DNA from: Halichoerus grypus
Taxonomy: Eukaryota > Chordata > Mammalia > Carnivora > Phocidae
Reading direction: 5' to 3'
Assembly (NCBI RefSeq): GCF_964656455.1
Contig: NC_135718.1
Span: 21,340,449 to 21,404,448 of the forward strand
DNA length: 64,000 nucleotides
This document shows positions 44,740-57,210 of the stretch, in pieces. Made by a program: the position numbers and the translations under genes. The notes under the pieces are model-generated. The model did not search any database. It was given only the letters and a program-made list of their open reading frames with translations, and was not told the origin of the DNA. The stretch's first letter is position 1. Each line of letters opens with the position of its first letter.

Positions 44740-45476
44740 CAATACTTTCTTACATTTCTGTTGGACTTTATAACCGAAAAGCACATTATCGGAGGACTCC
44801 TGGTTCTGGCTAAGATGGAGTGGCTGTTTCCCTTTAGCCCAACCTAAAAAGCCTTGGAGAGAATATAATGAGAAAGTATAGGAAGGCCCTTTAAGATGGA
44901 AAGAAGGTAGACTGCCCAGACACCTAAGACTTACAGAACAACATAGTAATGAGTTTCCTGGGTTTTCCCATTGCCTCCCATATTTCCTGGGCAAAGCATG
45001 GCAGAAGCCTCCAGCCCAGAACTGCTAATAGACATAGAAACATAAAATAGTAACATAAAATTCCTCCAAGGAAAGTCTGTCTCCCCTAGCCAAAGGATTA
45101 GAAAAGGGGTGATGACCTAAAATAAATAGCAATACCCAAACTACTCCAGCAAAATACCAGCAGGAAGTGTCCAAAGTGTCAGTGGAGCTGAGTGGGAACT
45201 GACCTTCTACCCCTCCTTTAGAGAAACATCCTAGGAAGTAGGCAACAGAGCTCCAATTCCTCTGCCCACTATGTCTGTGGGGCTGAATGGGGGGATGATT
45301 TTCAATCCTCTACTCATTGAAACCAGATGGTGCTCCAAATCCCATTCCCAAAGAGGACAGAGTGGAAAGCTGATCTCCATTATTCCTACAGTGGAAGTAG
45401 GGGGTATTCTAATTCCCCTGCCAGGGTGGTATTCAGCAGAGGCTATAAACTGAACCTCTATACTCAGCCAGGTTTT
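44740..45476 (+). mobile_element. Possible old L1 5' UTR-like segment
   Basis: 'tctggctaagatggagtggc', 'tactccagcaaaataccagc', 'gaattcc'-poor text with 'agtggagctgagtgggaact', 'gtggtattcagcagaggcta' and 'aactgaacctctatactcag' resembles the non-coding 5' region of ancient L1M/HAL1 elements. This is pattern memory only; no ORF is attached because a younger L1 is inserted at its end. Confidence 0.35.
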
Positions 45477-45491
45477 AAATGGTGCTAGGTC

Positions 45492-45699
45492 GGGGTGCCT
45501 GGGTGGCTCAGTCGTTAAGAGTCTGCCTTCCGCTCAGGTCATGATCCCAGTGTCCTGGGATCGAGCCCCGCGTTGGGCTCCCTGCTCTGCGGGGAGCCTG
45601 CTTCTCCATCTCCCACTCCCTCTGCTTGTGTTCCCTCTCTTGCTGTGTCTCTCTCTCTTAAATAAAATCCTTAAAAAATTATTTATAAAAAATAAAAAA
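45492..45699 (+). mobile_element. Can-SINE, sense, at an L1 boundary
   Basis: Head 'ggggtgcctgggtggctcag' to tail 'ttatttataaaaaataaaaa'. Target duplication 'aaatggtgctaggtc' (45477-45491) and 'aaatggtgctgggtc' (45701-45715), 14/15; the right copy runs directly into inverted L1 sequence. Confidence 0.95.
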
Positions 45700-45704
45700 T
45701 AAAT

Positions 45705-47285
45705 GGTGCTGGGTCATATGGTATTTCTATTTTTAATTTTTCAAGAAAACTTCATATTGTTTTCCATGGTGACAGCACCAATTTACATGCCCACCAACAA
45801 CACATGAGTATTCCTTTTTCTACACATCCTCACCAACAATGGCTATTTCTTGTCTCTTTGATTCTAGCCTTTCTGACAAGTGTAAGGTGATATATCTGTG
45901 CGGTTTTGATTTGCATCTCTCGATGATCAGTGATACTAAGCACATCTTCATGTATCTGTTGTCCATCTGTATATCTTCTTTGGAAAAATGTCTATTCAGG
46001 TCCTCTGCCCATTTTTTCATCATATTATTTGTGGTGTTTTGTTGTTGTTTTGATTTTTTTTTTTTTTTTTTGGTTTTGAGTCATATAAGTTCTTTATGTA
46101 TTTTGGATATTAATCCTTTATTTAATATATCATTTGCAAATATCTTCTCCCATTCAGTAGGTTGCCTTTTTGTTTTATTGATGGTTTCCTTCACTGTACA
46201 AATGCTTTTTATTTTGGTGTACTCCTAATAGTTTATTTTTGGTTTTGTTTCCCTTGTCTGAGGAGACACATCTAGAAAAATGTTACTAAGGCTGATGTCA
46301 AAGAAATTATTGCCTATGTTTTCTTTAAGGAGGCTTATGATTTTAGGTCTCACATTAAGGTCTTTAATTCATTTCGAGATTATTTTTGTGTATAGTGTAA
46401 GAAAGTGGTCCAGTTTCATTCTTTTGTAACTGTCCAGTTTTCCCAGCAGCATTTACTAAGAGATTGTCTTTTCCCCATTGTATATTTTTGCTGCCTTTGT
46501 CCATTATATGACCAAATTAATTGACTATTTCTGGACTCTTTATGTGTCTACTTTTGTGTCAGTACTATACTGTTTTGATTACAACAGCTTTGTACCATAT
46601 ATTGAAATCTGAGATTGTGATACCTCCAGCTTTGATCTGGCAATCCCGCTACTGGGTTTTTACTCAAAGAAATTAAAACACTGATTTGAAGATATATGCA
46701 TCCTATGTTTATAGCAGCATTATTTACAATAGTCAAGATATGGAAGCAGCCTAAATGTATATCTTTAGATGAATAAAGATGTAAAAAGATGTGTATACAC
46801 ACACACACACACACACACACAGGAATATTACCGAGCCATAAAAAGAACAAGATCTTTCTCATTTATAATGACACGGATGGAACTAGAGGGTATTATGCTT
46901 AGTGAAATAAGTCAGACAGAGGAAGACAAATACTATAGAATTTCACTTATATGTGACATCTAAAACAAAACAAAACAAACCAACCAATGAAAACACACTC
47001 TTAAAAACAGAGAACAAACTGGTGGTTGCCAGAGAGGAGGTAAGTGAGGGAATGGGTGAAATAGATAAAGGGGATTAAGAGTTATAAGCTTCTAGTTATA
47101 AAATAAATAACTCAAGGAAATGAAAAGTATAGCATAGGGAATAGAGTCGATAACACTTAATAATGCTGTATGGTGACTATACTTACCATGGTGAACACTA
47201 AGTAATGTATAGAATTGTTGAATCAATATGTTGAACACCTGAAACCAATATAACATTGTATGGTAATTATATTTCAATACAAACA
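45705..47285 (+). mobile_element. L1 with twin-priming 5' inversion
   Basis: Positions 45705-46634 are L1 ORF2 in reverse ('gggtcatatggtatttctat', then back through 'aaaaatgtctattcaggtcc' to 'gatacctccagctttg'). From about 46634 the same element reads forward ('ggcaatcccgctactgggtt', 'agcagcattatttacaatag', 'gaaataagtcagacagagga') through the 3' UTR ('tggtaattatatttcaatac'). The two parts meet at almost the same L1 coordinate (the 'atgacccagcaatccc' codons), the signature of twin priming. Both are frameshifted and inert. A possible diverged target duplication is 'aaatggtgctggg' at the left and 'aaattattctggg' after 47286. Confidence 0.9.
46797..46820 (+). repeat. (AC)n microsatellite inside L1
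   Basis: Twelve or so AC units replacing the TA-rich 'tatatatacaatgga' stretch of the L1. Confidence 0.9.
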
Positions 47286-47289
47286 AATT

Positions 47290-48230
47290 ATTCTGGGAAA
47301 TGGGATTAGTTGGAACCTGCTTCCTTCTTTTCCTTTCCTAATGTCAGTGAAACCCAGTGTGAAACTGAGCTTCCACTTCAACCTGCAGCAATAAAGTGAT
47401 GTGAATCAACTAGTGCTTTCCAGCTGTGTCTGAGGTTTGGCGTTCTGCTTCCAAAGGGTAAAAATGGTCAATCTCAAAAATACTTCATCCTTATTTACAG
47501 ATACATAAACTAAAGCTCAGGGAGTTTAATTAACCTGCCTAAGGCCGTACAGTTGGTAATTCAAAGAGATGTATACAGTTTAGACTTTTCCTGGGAAGAC
47601 ACAAATACATTTTCTTCTCATTCCCCTGCACTAATCCAAAAGGCCAGGTATTATTCCTATAATGCCTTCACTGTCATTATTTACTTTTACTTAAAGGTTA
47701 AGCTTTAACCCAACTGATAATTCCTCCCCCAACCTCCCACCTCAAGCAAAACATCCAGTAGATCTTAATGCTGTTTTAAGGAGAGAAGACCAGATAGCTC
47801 CTAGATGGCTATAATGAATCAGATGAGGACAGAGCAAATGACAGATGGGTTTCTTCATTTCTCGGCAATGTGAAAATGCAGACACATATACGAGATTATT
47901 GAGCAGTTTTGAATGCCAGGCTTCAGAACTGCCTACTGGTGGCCTTTGGATGGAAAGCTGGTGATAGGAACAAAAACAAGGAGTGAATATGACCCACATA
48001 TCACCATTGTCTATGGATCCACTGACCAGACCACCGAAGGAGATGTTGGCTTTCCTTCATACAGATGAAACCAACCAAGAAATATTAACCTTCAAATACA
48101 AAAAGCCCATTCCTCCCAAGCTACTATAAGGAAAATATTTATAACTAGATCAGCTACTGGCATGAGCAGAATCAAAAGGGTCAAGTTGATGAAGCACTGA
48201 GAGATTCTATGACAGAGCTTGAAATGCCTT
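47290..48230. other. Mostly unique sequence with a MIR scrap
   Basis: A reverse MIR fragment lies at about 47495-47575 ('cataaactaaagctcaggga', 'taacctgcctaaggccgtac'). Otherwise nothing recognised. Confidence 0.5.
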
Positions 48231-48235
48231 GCCTG

Positions 48236-48246
48236 TGTGTGTATGT

Positions 48247-48293
<47 letters not shown>
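48236..48293 (+). repeat. (GT)n microsatellite
   Basis: About 58 bp, the last 34 uninterrupted. Produces a His/Thr repeat in a minus-strand frame. Confidence 0.95.
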
Positions 48294-48294
<1 letters not shown>

Positions 48295-48299
48295 TCATT

Positions 48300-50265
48300 G
48301 CTTCCATTAGTTCATTTGCTGGAAAGACAATACTTAAAAGGTCAGAATTATAAAAATGATCCGTGTGTGGAACACAAATTTACTTTCTCCACAATTAATC
48401 TCTGATTCCATCCCACCCAAACCTCCTCAAGTCATAAAGAGGGTCAGGACAGAAAGGGTAAGTGACAAAAAGAACACTATCCCAACTATTAGGAAAACAA
48501 CAACTACAACAACAACGCTGAGAACAACAAAAGCAAAGACCATTATTTGATAGTGCCTTTTTATATAAGAAACGTTGTTAGGCTTTTTTTCCCTAATGCT
48601 TGAGACACCTTCTTAAGGTAAAAATTATCCATGAAATAGATTTGGTCATTATAATATTGTTTGACAGAACTGAATTTATGTCTGTTAGTTACCAGAGATT
48701 ATGTCTTTATGGAGCACAGGATCCTTAAATATCTGGCTTCAGAGCTATCTGAGGTACAAGTTCATGAGGTTTTTCAAAAAGGGACCATTCTGGCAAAAGC
48801 ATTATTATAGACATGTGTATCATCCCCTAGCCTTCTCACAGCCCTTGGGCTCTCAGCCTTAATTGAACAGAACTTAAAAAAAGACCCAAATTTATTGTCA
48901 GTTGACATAGGCATCTATGAGGGTCACATATCCAATGTTCCACAGAAATCTAATTTTGAGAGGAGAATAAAGCAAGAGAGTAAATTTGAAGCAGTGGATT
49001 GCACAGAGAAAGGAACATAAGAGCAGAAGCAGAAACAAGAGATTGAAGGATATCAGAGACTCTGAGAGATAGAGATTGATAAACAAACAAACAAACACTT
49101 GAGGAGCGATCAGAGACAGGGACAAACAGGAAGCCATTTTTACTTCATATAGTTTCTCAGCTTCTAGATCCATATCCATGAAATGGCCAAAGGTACTGCA
49201 TCCTTAAAATAATAGTTCCCACCCCAGGCTCTACCCGGTTTAGGCAAATTAGTTAAACAAGTTTCTTTTCTTTACATGCCAAAGACAAGTGCATATTCTC
49301 AGGTGCACAGGGCCTCTCACCCAAAGTCATATCCCTCCTGGGGCAGTTTATTTAATTGTCACCAAACTCTGGAGAAGATTACAGCATTCTCCCCATCGTT
49401 AGGGTACCCATAAAATAAACCTTGCAAACCATCAACAAGTGAATGTGGAATGAACTAAGAATGACCCTTACAAACCAGAGAGTGTGATAAGATCCATTAC
49501 AGCTGTGGAAGGCCCAGATATCCTGAGGACCCATGACACCTTGGTAATCTGACCAAGATAAGGGGTCAGGAGGTTTAGACCAGATATTTCCTCTTTCCTT
49601 CTAGAGCTTCCTGACTCCCCCTTTTTATAGTTTTATCTCTATTTAGTATGATTGTTTATAACATCACAGCCAAAAAGACAAATCTGATCCATGTTGCCGT
49701 ATAAATGATCATCAAAAGCTAGAATCAAAATGTGAGGAATATAATTTGGGTCCTTAAAGTAAGAAAATAAACAATTTACGCAAGTTTAAGGATGTTTTTT
49801 CAGACTTTAGGCCATTAATCGTGGACAGGTCTGTCTCTGCAGCTATTAATCCTGACACTGCAGTTCTGGAACAAAGAGAAAGAACAAGCAAACTGACTTT
49901 CCAGTCCTCCCCGTGAGCTCAGGTGCCTGGCAACTGATGTAGACATACGTTGTGTTGCTTCTCCAGGTCCTTGTGATTCTGAAAGGACTGGACTGGAACT
50001 GTGAGGAGGTCAAGTTGCTGCTACTCTAGGGAGACTCTGAGCTACCCCTCGTGATGTTCAAGGATATTCTCTGGTCATTTCAGGCATGGGAAAGGTAGGG
50101 CAGTAGTTCTTTGCATCTTTAAGAGCAATATAGCCAACTGTCTTTTTTACTCTTATGTGCCTAGTGTGGGATTCGGGTCAGAGAAAAAAGATGTTGTCAG
50201 TTGGGTCTAAATTTGCAACTGTACTGTCATCTATCCAATATGGTCAACCAGTTGGCATTGTCTTG
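48300..50265. other. Unique intergenic sequence
   Basis: Short (AAC)n near 48495-48530 and (AAAC)n near 49080-49096. The 93-codon minus frame at 48898-49179 is Leu/Ser-rich without a recognisable family. No exon supported. Confidence 0.45.
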
Positions 50266-50274
50266 TGTCTGTAA

Positions 50275-50480
50275 GCATGGACTCTGGAGTCAGACAGATT
50301 TAAATGCTGACTTTGTCACTTACTTGCTGTATGACCATGGATAAATTATTTAAACTTGCTGCTCCTTCCCATAAATGAGGATATTGACTACTTATCTCAT
50401 GGATCTATTGAGAGAAATGCATGAACTAAATACACGTAAAGTGTGTAAAAGACTTTGGACAAATTCACTTTTGATAAGTA
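50275..50480 (+). repeat. MIR SINE, sense
   Basis: 'gcatggactctggagtcaga', 'cagatttaaatgctgacttt', 'gtcacttacttgctgtatga' and 'ccatggataaattatttaaa' are a clear MIR 5' half and core. Confidence 0.85.
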
Positions 50481-50702
50481 CTTGATATTATAAAAAATAA
50501 TAAAGCTTAGGACAAACTTACAAGGCATTCTCCAGGACCAAATGAGAAGTAATCTCAAACTGTTTTTTAAACTTCTGTGAAGAAGAGGAGGAAGAGTGTA
50601 AGCTGAGTAAGTCGTAGTTTCAATAGTTTTTTCGGGCACTTCACTCAGCCCTGTTGAAAGACTCACAATTATACTACAGGATTCTGGATGAGTAAAGGCT
50701 GT

Positions 50703-50753
50703 GTGTGCACTCACACGCGTGCACACATGCACACACACATGTACACACACACG
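50703..50753 (+). repeat. Interrupted (CA)n
   Basis: CA repeat with TG and CG interruptions, about 50 bp. Confidence 0.8.
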
Positions 50754-50754
50754 T

Positions 50755-52680
50755 CCCTAGATCCCTCTAATTAAGATGATGTTGTCCTGGAAATCTTTTC
50801 ATCTTCACAGATATATCTGCTTCAAATTTATTAGTTGGCGACAAACTTGTTATTTGTCTAGATGTATTATAATCTATTATCCACTCCACTTAGGTGGAGT
50901 TACTAGAAAAAGGTCAATGATTGCTGTGTAGATAACAAGATAAAGGAAACAAGAAAAGGCTGTAACTAAAAGCCTAATCATTCATGGAATTGTAGATCAA
51001 GGTAAGAAGCTATACTTTTATGTAAAGTACAGCATGGCAATATCTAAGGAAGAATGTCCACTAATGGCTTTGCTTTGCTAATACAATCAACCCTGCAATA
51101 AACATCTTTCTGTACATCTTTGCACACATGTGTAAATATGTCTTCAAGAAAAATTGCTAGAGGTGGGATTAAAAAGTCAAGCAATTTGCACATTTAAGGT
51201 TCATAGAGATTGACAAATTGCTTTATGAAAATGTTATGTTCAGACTCTTAACTGAAGTGTATGAGAGCTCACATCCAAGCTTAGCTGACTCATTATTATC
51301 AATGATTTTAAGAATTGTCAATCTTTAGGGTGAGAAACAATGAAATAGAATTGCTTCTTTTACTAAGGTTATGTTCCATACTCAGCAAGTAATATAAAAT
51401 TGCATGTTGTCAAAATTATATTGTAAAGTCCCTTGAGTCACCTAAAATGTATATTATATGCAGTTAGAAATACACAGCCCTGCACAGTAATATATATGTA
51501 CCCTGAAGTAAAAGAACCACTGAATTTGATAAAGGAAGGAACAAAAAGAAAGTCCCAGACTTATGTCAGGGAAGCAAAACCATTCTGCGTTTAAGGAAAC
51601 TGTCAAAACCCTGGCGTTTTTCCTCGAGCAGTGGAAGGGCCTCCTATACTCTAGTTGTTATGTCCAGGTAAAAAGTGACTCCCAGGTGAAAAGTGACTCC
51701 CAGGTGAAAAAATCTCTCCACATGGGTTGCCACAGCACATTAAAAACACATTTATGAATAAAAAGTCTCTATTAGCTATACCATATTAGAGCCTGCGCCT
51801 TATAAAATTAATTATGCATCAAGTTAAATTCACCCTGCTGCTCTTGGTGATGCAGAGCATCTTTTTCACTCTTGACCAGCACTGAGATTATGATGAGCGT
51901 CAACTGTATTAACTCTAGCCAAGAAAAAAATCATAAAACAATCCCCTCCCTGAAAGGGACACAGGCCTGTGCGAGGGTCATTGGTTGACCTGCAGTGTAA
52001 TGTGCCGCTGCAGACATTCATTAAGCAGAGTCCTGAAGAGATGGCCCTTAGCAGAGCTGCACTTCAGAGAGACAGAGTAAGGCTGGAAATGTGGTCATTC
52101 ATTCATGTTGCCATATGAACTTTGCCTCCTGCCTGCTCCCAGCAATCAATCCAAACTTCCTCTTAGCAATGAATTAATCCAAGGCAAAGATGCAGTAATA
52201 TGGTCAGAACAACATAAAACAAGAAAATGTCAATGCAGGAAAGCGCCTTGTACTGAACGGCATCACTCTGTGAAAAAGGAAACAGGCTTAACAGAAACAC
52301 AATGTATTGAAGGTAACATTACACAGAAGAAAAAAAATATATATATATCTCCATTACCAATCTTCCTTTTATATTTCCTATTGCACAAGTGCTTGTTACT
52401 ATATTCATTTTATTTTAATTTTTTTCCTAACTCTAAGGGGAAGGGAATCTTCACAAGGAAATTACTCCTCTCTTACTTGGACACATTAATGTGTTATTTA
52501 ATGTGCTATTTATTTATTTTCTTGATTATTCCTTAAAATATCCATGTAAAACTTATGTACCTTGTTCAGGTAAAAAAATTCAAAGAACAGCAGAAGAAGC
52601 CAAGTGACTGATAAAGAGCTTGATATTCACACCACTGATATGATCCAGTTTAACACTGAATAGAGTGGGTGGAATGGAAT
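50755..52680. other. Unique intergenic sequence
   Basis: An 18-bp tandem repeat (51664-51711) is listed separately. The 143-codon plus frame at 52105-52536 has no recognisable domain and turns into a Tyr/Phe/Leu-rich AT-driven tail; I do not call it. Confidence 0.45.
51664..51711 (+). repeat. 18-bp tandem repeat, about 2.7 copies
   Basis: Unit CCAGGTGAAAAGTGACTC, starting at 51664, 51682 and 51700; the first unit differs by one base and the last breaks down after 'ccaggtgaaaa'. Confidence 0.9.
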
Positions 52681-52689
52681 TAACAGTTA

Positions 52690-52910
52690 ATGAGAATCTA
52701 CTGTTGACCAGCTATTGTGTAGAGGTCTAGCATATATTCCCTACCTTGCAGAAATTCTGTGATGTCAGTTTTGGCGTCCTTATGACCCTTTTATAGGTGA
52801 AACCACTGAATTCCAGGAAGTTTAAGAAAATCATTCAAGATTACCTAGCAAGTAAATGATAACCTAGATTTAAACCCAAGTTTACCTACTTCTAAAAAGC
52901 ACTCTTTCAA
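52690..52910 (-). repeat. MIR SINE, antisense
   Basis: 'gagaatctactgttgaccag', 'gacccttttataggtgaaac', 'attacctagcaagtaaatga' and 'agatttaaacccaagtttac' give the reverse MIR order. Confidence 0.65.
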
Positions 52911-53134
52911 TTCCCACACATCATCCCCAAGGCACAACTTTAGGGATCATATCTTCTGCAATGCTGTTTTTTTGCATCAGAAGTAGTTGTATTCTAGTGT
53001 CTCATAAAAAGAGTTGGATTTCTATCACAATAGAAACAATATAAGAGTGGGAGACATGCCTGCCTCTCTATAACAGTTTGGCTTTTAAAAGCTTGTAGCA
53101 TAAACTACATAATAGGTCATTAGAAAAATAGAAC

Positions 53135-53270
53135 AGATTTTTATATGCCATTTTTACAGATGGGATAACAGAGGCCAAATGAGCTCCTGAAGTTCCTAAG
53201 GTAAGTTAATGGAGGGTTCAGCCTGCAAACCAGATCTCCTACCTCCAAGTCCTGATCCTCTCAGTCACAT
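53135..53270 (-). repeat. MIR SINE, antisense
   Basis: 'gccatttttacagatgggat', 'aacagaggccaaatgagctc' and 'cctccaagtcctgatcctct' match the reverse MIR core and 5' half. Confidence 0.6.
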
Positions 53271-53274
53271 CATG

Positions 53275-53750
53275 CTGCTCAGAGATGTGAACAGAGGGAC
53301 CCCCGTTGATTCTGACATTTCTGACAGTAGGCACTCTTTTTTTTTCCTCAAAGAAGCTAAATTGTCTCCTCCACTCAAGATAGGAGGGTGGAAGGTGAAA
53401 TGTTTTTTCAACCACCAGGCTTAAGAGCTGCTGAACCATGGGGATTTAGTCTCATCTCCATCCTGCTCTCAATCCCTCCTACCCAGAGAAACTACAGTAG
53501 AAACATTTCACTGGAAAATCTCCCCTTAGAGAAAGGGTCAGGCCTGGAGGAGATATAATATGTCTCATGCTGGGAGCTGGCTCAGTATGCTTGGCTATTC
53601 CAGCTGCTCTGTAAGGACCAGTAGCAAAGGGAAAGTTTCCCACTGTGCCCTACTTGAGCACTGATCTGTTTACTGTATGCAAGCTCAACTTCCACATGGC
53701 CTCTGGGCTTTTGGAGTCCCAGGGACAGATATTTATCCTTCAAATAAATA
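53275..53750. other. Unique intergenic sequence
   Basis: No recognisable repeat or exon. Confidence 0.4.
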
Positions 53751-53754
53751 AGTG

Positions 53755-53885
53755 AGCTAACATTTGTGAGAGCTTTACAAAGTTCTGCCACATAAATAAT
53801 CTAATTAAATTCTGAACTGAATCCAATATGTATTTATCTGCATTTTTGTCATATAGGGAAACTGCTTAGTGATGAAATTACTGAA
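53755..53885 (-). repeat. Possible MIR fragment, antisense
   Basis: 'gagagctttacaaagttctg' and 'taatctaattaaattctgaa' resemble the reverse MIR 3' half. Weak. Confidence 0.4.
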
Positions 53886-53889
53886 TCGA

Positions 53890-56435
53890 CTTAATGTCAT
53901 TTGGCCTCCAAAAACCCCATGCTCTCTTCTCCACACCATTCTTTGCATTTACTCAATTACCTCAGACTATCTATTTAAACCTTGGTAGTGGGGATTTCCC
54001 CCAAAAAGCTTCTGGAGAACTTACCTTTCAGTATGTCAGGTATCCAGGTAGTGAGCAGCTCTTGAACACTACATGAGAGCCCTTCCATGAGGGAGATACC
54101 TCACAGGGAAGCCAAGACTAGATCACTCAGACACGTGCCCACCTCTTGACTACTGTGTAGATAGGAGGGGTTTGGCTTTGAACTGATGCTCACTGAACAC
54201 CATGTGAGCTCTTGACTTGAATTTTCTATCTCATTTCTTCTCTCCGTTTGTTATAGTAGGCCATAGCTTCTTTATCACCAAGGTCACAACTGCCCTCCAA
54301 ATGCTAGTTCATTACAGAAGCTTCTTGTTCTTAAGTTTTTGAATTTGTGGTTGCAGAGACAAACTTATGTGTGGGAAGCAGGATGGAAGAGAAATAACTG
54401 AACAGTAGATTTGGGCTTGCTGCTTTGCCCTTTAAATAGAGCTGACTCTCCCATGCATCTTAACACAGTCTATTTGTATGAATCCTGGCACATCATGCCA
54501 TACTACCTCTTCCAAGCAATTGCTCTGTCCTGTTTTCTGCCTTGATAATTTCTACTAATCTACAATAATAATTTCTTCATTTCTACTAATCTACAATTTT
54601 TAACCCCATTTCCTGGATCCTTATAGTGTTTTTTAGTCCTTTACTTTGTTAAAAAGGCAAACTTCTTCCTCTGGCTTAGTGAATGCATTGCCCATGTCAA
54701 TTCTGCAGCCATGACCTTTACCTTTTGTCTGTGTGTTTTCACTCTCACTATTCCATTCCAATACTCTTGCTATTCCATTCCAACAACTGTATATAAAATT
54801 TCCCTTTGGTAAAACCTGATTGTAAAACACCCTAACACCCAGCACCCACACAAGGGAGCAACAAACCACATGAATTCTGGGAAGTCGCTACTCCTCAGTG
54901 GAGCTTATTGTCATCTATAAATGGGGACTTGACTACATTATCTAAGGAAGGAAGAAGAAAAAGAAGGAAGAGCGGGGGATAGGTTAGTTTGGACATGCAA
55001 GATGAATGATCAGAATCTGAGAGCTGAAATGAAATTGAGGGAAAATAAAATCTATTGTTTTCAATTTACCAATGGAGAAAGTATTATGTCAGTAGAGCTC
55101 AGATGAATGGGTCATGGACCCCCTTGAGATTATATGAGAGCTATGAACATTTAACAGAAGAAAGTGTATGTATATACAATATAGACATATGCATACAACT
55201 TCACTGAAGCCTACACTAACCTTAGGTTAAGAACCCTGAAATTGGTACTCAGCTCAAGACTCGCTGCGACTAGTGTATGGGTCACACATTTGGTACTTCA
55301 TTTAGAAAACATGTTCGTGTATTATATAATCATCTTGAATTTTCTCTAGCTGTTCCATGTGTATTAAATTAGCATATTAAACTATGACACTTGCTGAATT
55401 AAATATGTATGGAAATTAAATATTAATTATGTATTAATTATTAAATTAATTAATAATTACATTAAATGTGCATGAAAAAAACAGAAGGAAATGTGTAATC
55501 ATCTAGGTCAAATTAAATAAATAAATAGATAGATGATAGATAGATAGATAGATAGATAGATTGATTTATGGTACAAACACCATTTTACATTATATTTAAT
55601 CATTTCCATAAAGATAGCAAAACATTTTTTTATTAAATACATTTACCAATCAGCAAATAATAATAATTTATCACATGAAGTATTCTATTTTTAGTATGGG
55701 TAATATGTTCCCATATTGAGGGCTTAGATGATTTGAGTTCCACTTCATATCCCAAGATATTCGAAGTTGAAAGATTATCAGGTTAGGTTTTATATTAAAT
55801 TGATAAAGTGCAAACTAGAGAAAGAAAGAGGTACCTCTCTGCTTGGGTGATAAATGATACTGCATCTAAAATGTTATTACAATTTCACTGAATCATGAAA
55901 CATAGCAAATATAATTAATCATAAAACCATACCAAATCTGCTGAAGACAGATAAAAAAGACTCAGCAATTTTCTAAAACCTAATAAAGGGTGTTTAAAAT
56001 GTTGCTTTAACCATAAGTGTTTTCAGATTACTTCATATTCTTGTTTAAAACGAGTTTTGTTATATTCCACAATAAGAACATATAACTAAATTCACCAGGG
56101 TAGGTAGAATTAGGCCCAAAACTACAGAAAGTATCTGGAAGACAAATAAATGAGAAAATATCCAAATGTCATAGAATTCTTAAACAAACTCCTAAATATA
56201 TTTTTATTAACATGTTCAATTAGAAAGGCTAGCGGATGCTAAATCCTAAAGCTTTATCAGTGAAGAAGTTGTCCAACTAATTCAGGAGATCATAATTGCA
56301 ATTATGAAAATTCACAGATGCCTTAGTTCTCCCTTGAATAAGTGGCTCAATGTGGTCATTGTAAAGAGAAAATTTCTCAAGACCTTTGATCTGAACTTAA
56401 GTAAATGGGAGACATCAGGAGAGGTTTGTAAAAGG
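53890..56435. other. Unique, AT-rich intergenic sequence
   Basis: About 2.5 kb. It contains a 19-bp direct repeat at 54548-54566 and 54579-54597, a 14-bp repeat 'ctattccattccaa' twice near 54750 and 54770, an AT-only patch near 55395-55465 and the GATA microsatellite below. No exon recognised. Confidence 0.45.
55514..55562 (+). repeat. (GATA)n microsatellite
   Basis: AAAT units lead into about eight GATA/TAGA units. Confidence 0.92.
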
Positions 56436-56737
56436 GTTAAAAACTTTCAGCTGTAAAGTCTGAGGATACAATGCATAACATATTGACTATAGTTGATGAC
56501 ACTGTATTATATAACTGAAATTTGCCAAGAAAGTAAAACTTAAATGCATACATGTATAAAATTTTAAAATATATATAAATTATATGTAATATAGTTATAT
56601 AAATATTATATCTAAAATATATACATATATATAATATACAAATACATGGGGTGATGGATATGTTAACTACATGGGAGAAACTTTTTCACAATATATATAT
56701 CCTACAATTTTATTTTATTTTATTTTATTTTATTTTT

Positions 56738-56840
56738 AAGCTCCTTAAGAGCAGGGACCCCAACCACTTGGTTTATTATCTCCAGTCCCAAGCACAGTGT
56801 GGGGTATACACAAGGGTTCAACAAATATCTGTTAATGTCC
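56738..56840 (+). repeat. L2 3' end within the retrocopy's 3' part
   Basis: 'agctccttaagagcagggac', 'cagtcccaagcacagtgtgg' and 'ttcaacaaatatctgttaat' form a standard L2 terminus. It lies between the retrocopy's tail and its body, so it was probably carried in the parent mRNA's 3' UTR in antisense. Confidence 0.75.
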
Positions 56841-57014
56841 AGCAGCCATCAAGCATTTTGTGAGGACTCATGTCTCACATGCAGGTTTGATCCCAAGGTT
56901 GGTGTGTGAAGTAACAATGAGAGTCACATCTCTGAAATTCCTTAGGGAGGTGCCAAGTTGGAGACTAAAACACCAGCTTCTTTTCCTCCGGGGAGGGAAT
57001 AGATCACTGTTTCT

Positions 57015-57210
57015 TTTTTTTTTTTTTTAAGATTTTATTTATTTATTTGAGAGAGAGAATGAGAGAGAGAGCATGAGAGGGGTGAGGGTCAGAGGGAGAA
57101 GCAGACTCCCCGCTGAGCAGGGAGCCCGATGCGGGACTCAATCCCGGGACTCCAGGATCATGACCTGAGCCGAAGGCAGTCGCTTAACCAACTGAGCCAC
57201 CCAGGCGCCC
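57015..57210 (-). mobile_element. Young Can-SINE, antisense
   Basis: Poly(T), 'gattttatttatttatttga', and the reversed head 'gagccacccaggcgccc' are near consensus. Perfect 15-bp target duplication TAGATCACTGTTTCT at 57000-57014 and 57211-57225. Confidence 0.97.

Noticed and set aside
52105..52536. 143-codon plus-strand open frame
   Set aside because: No recognisable family; its second half is AT-driven Tyr/Leu/Phe text and there is no promoter or splice support.
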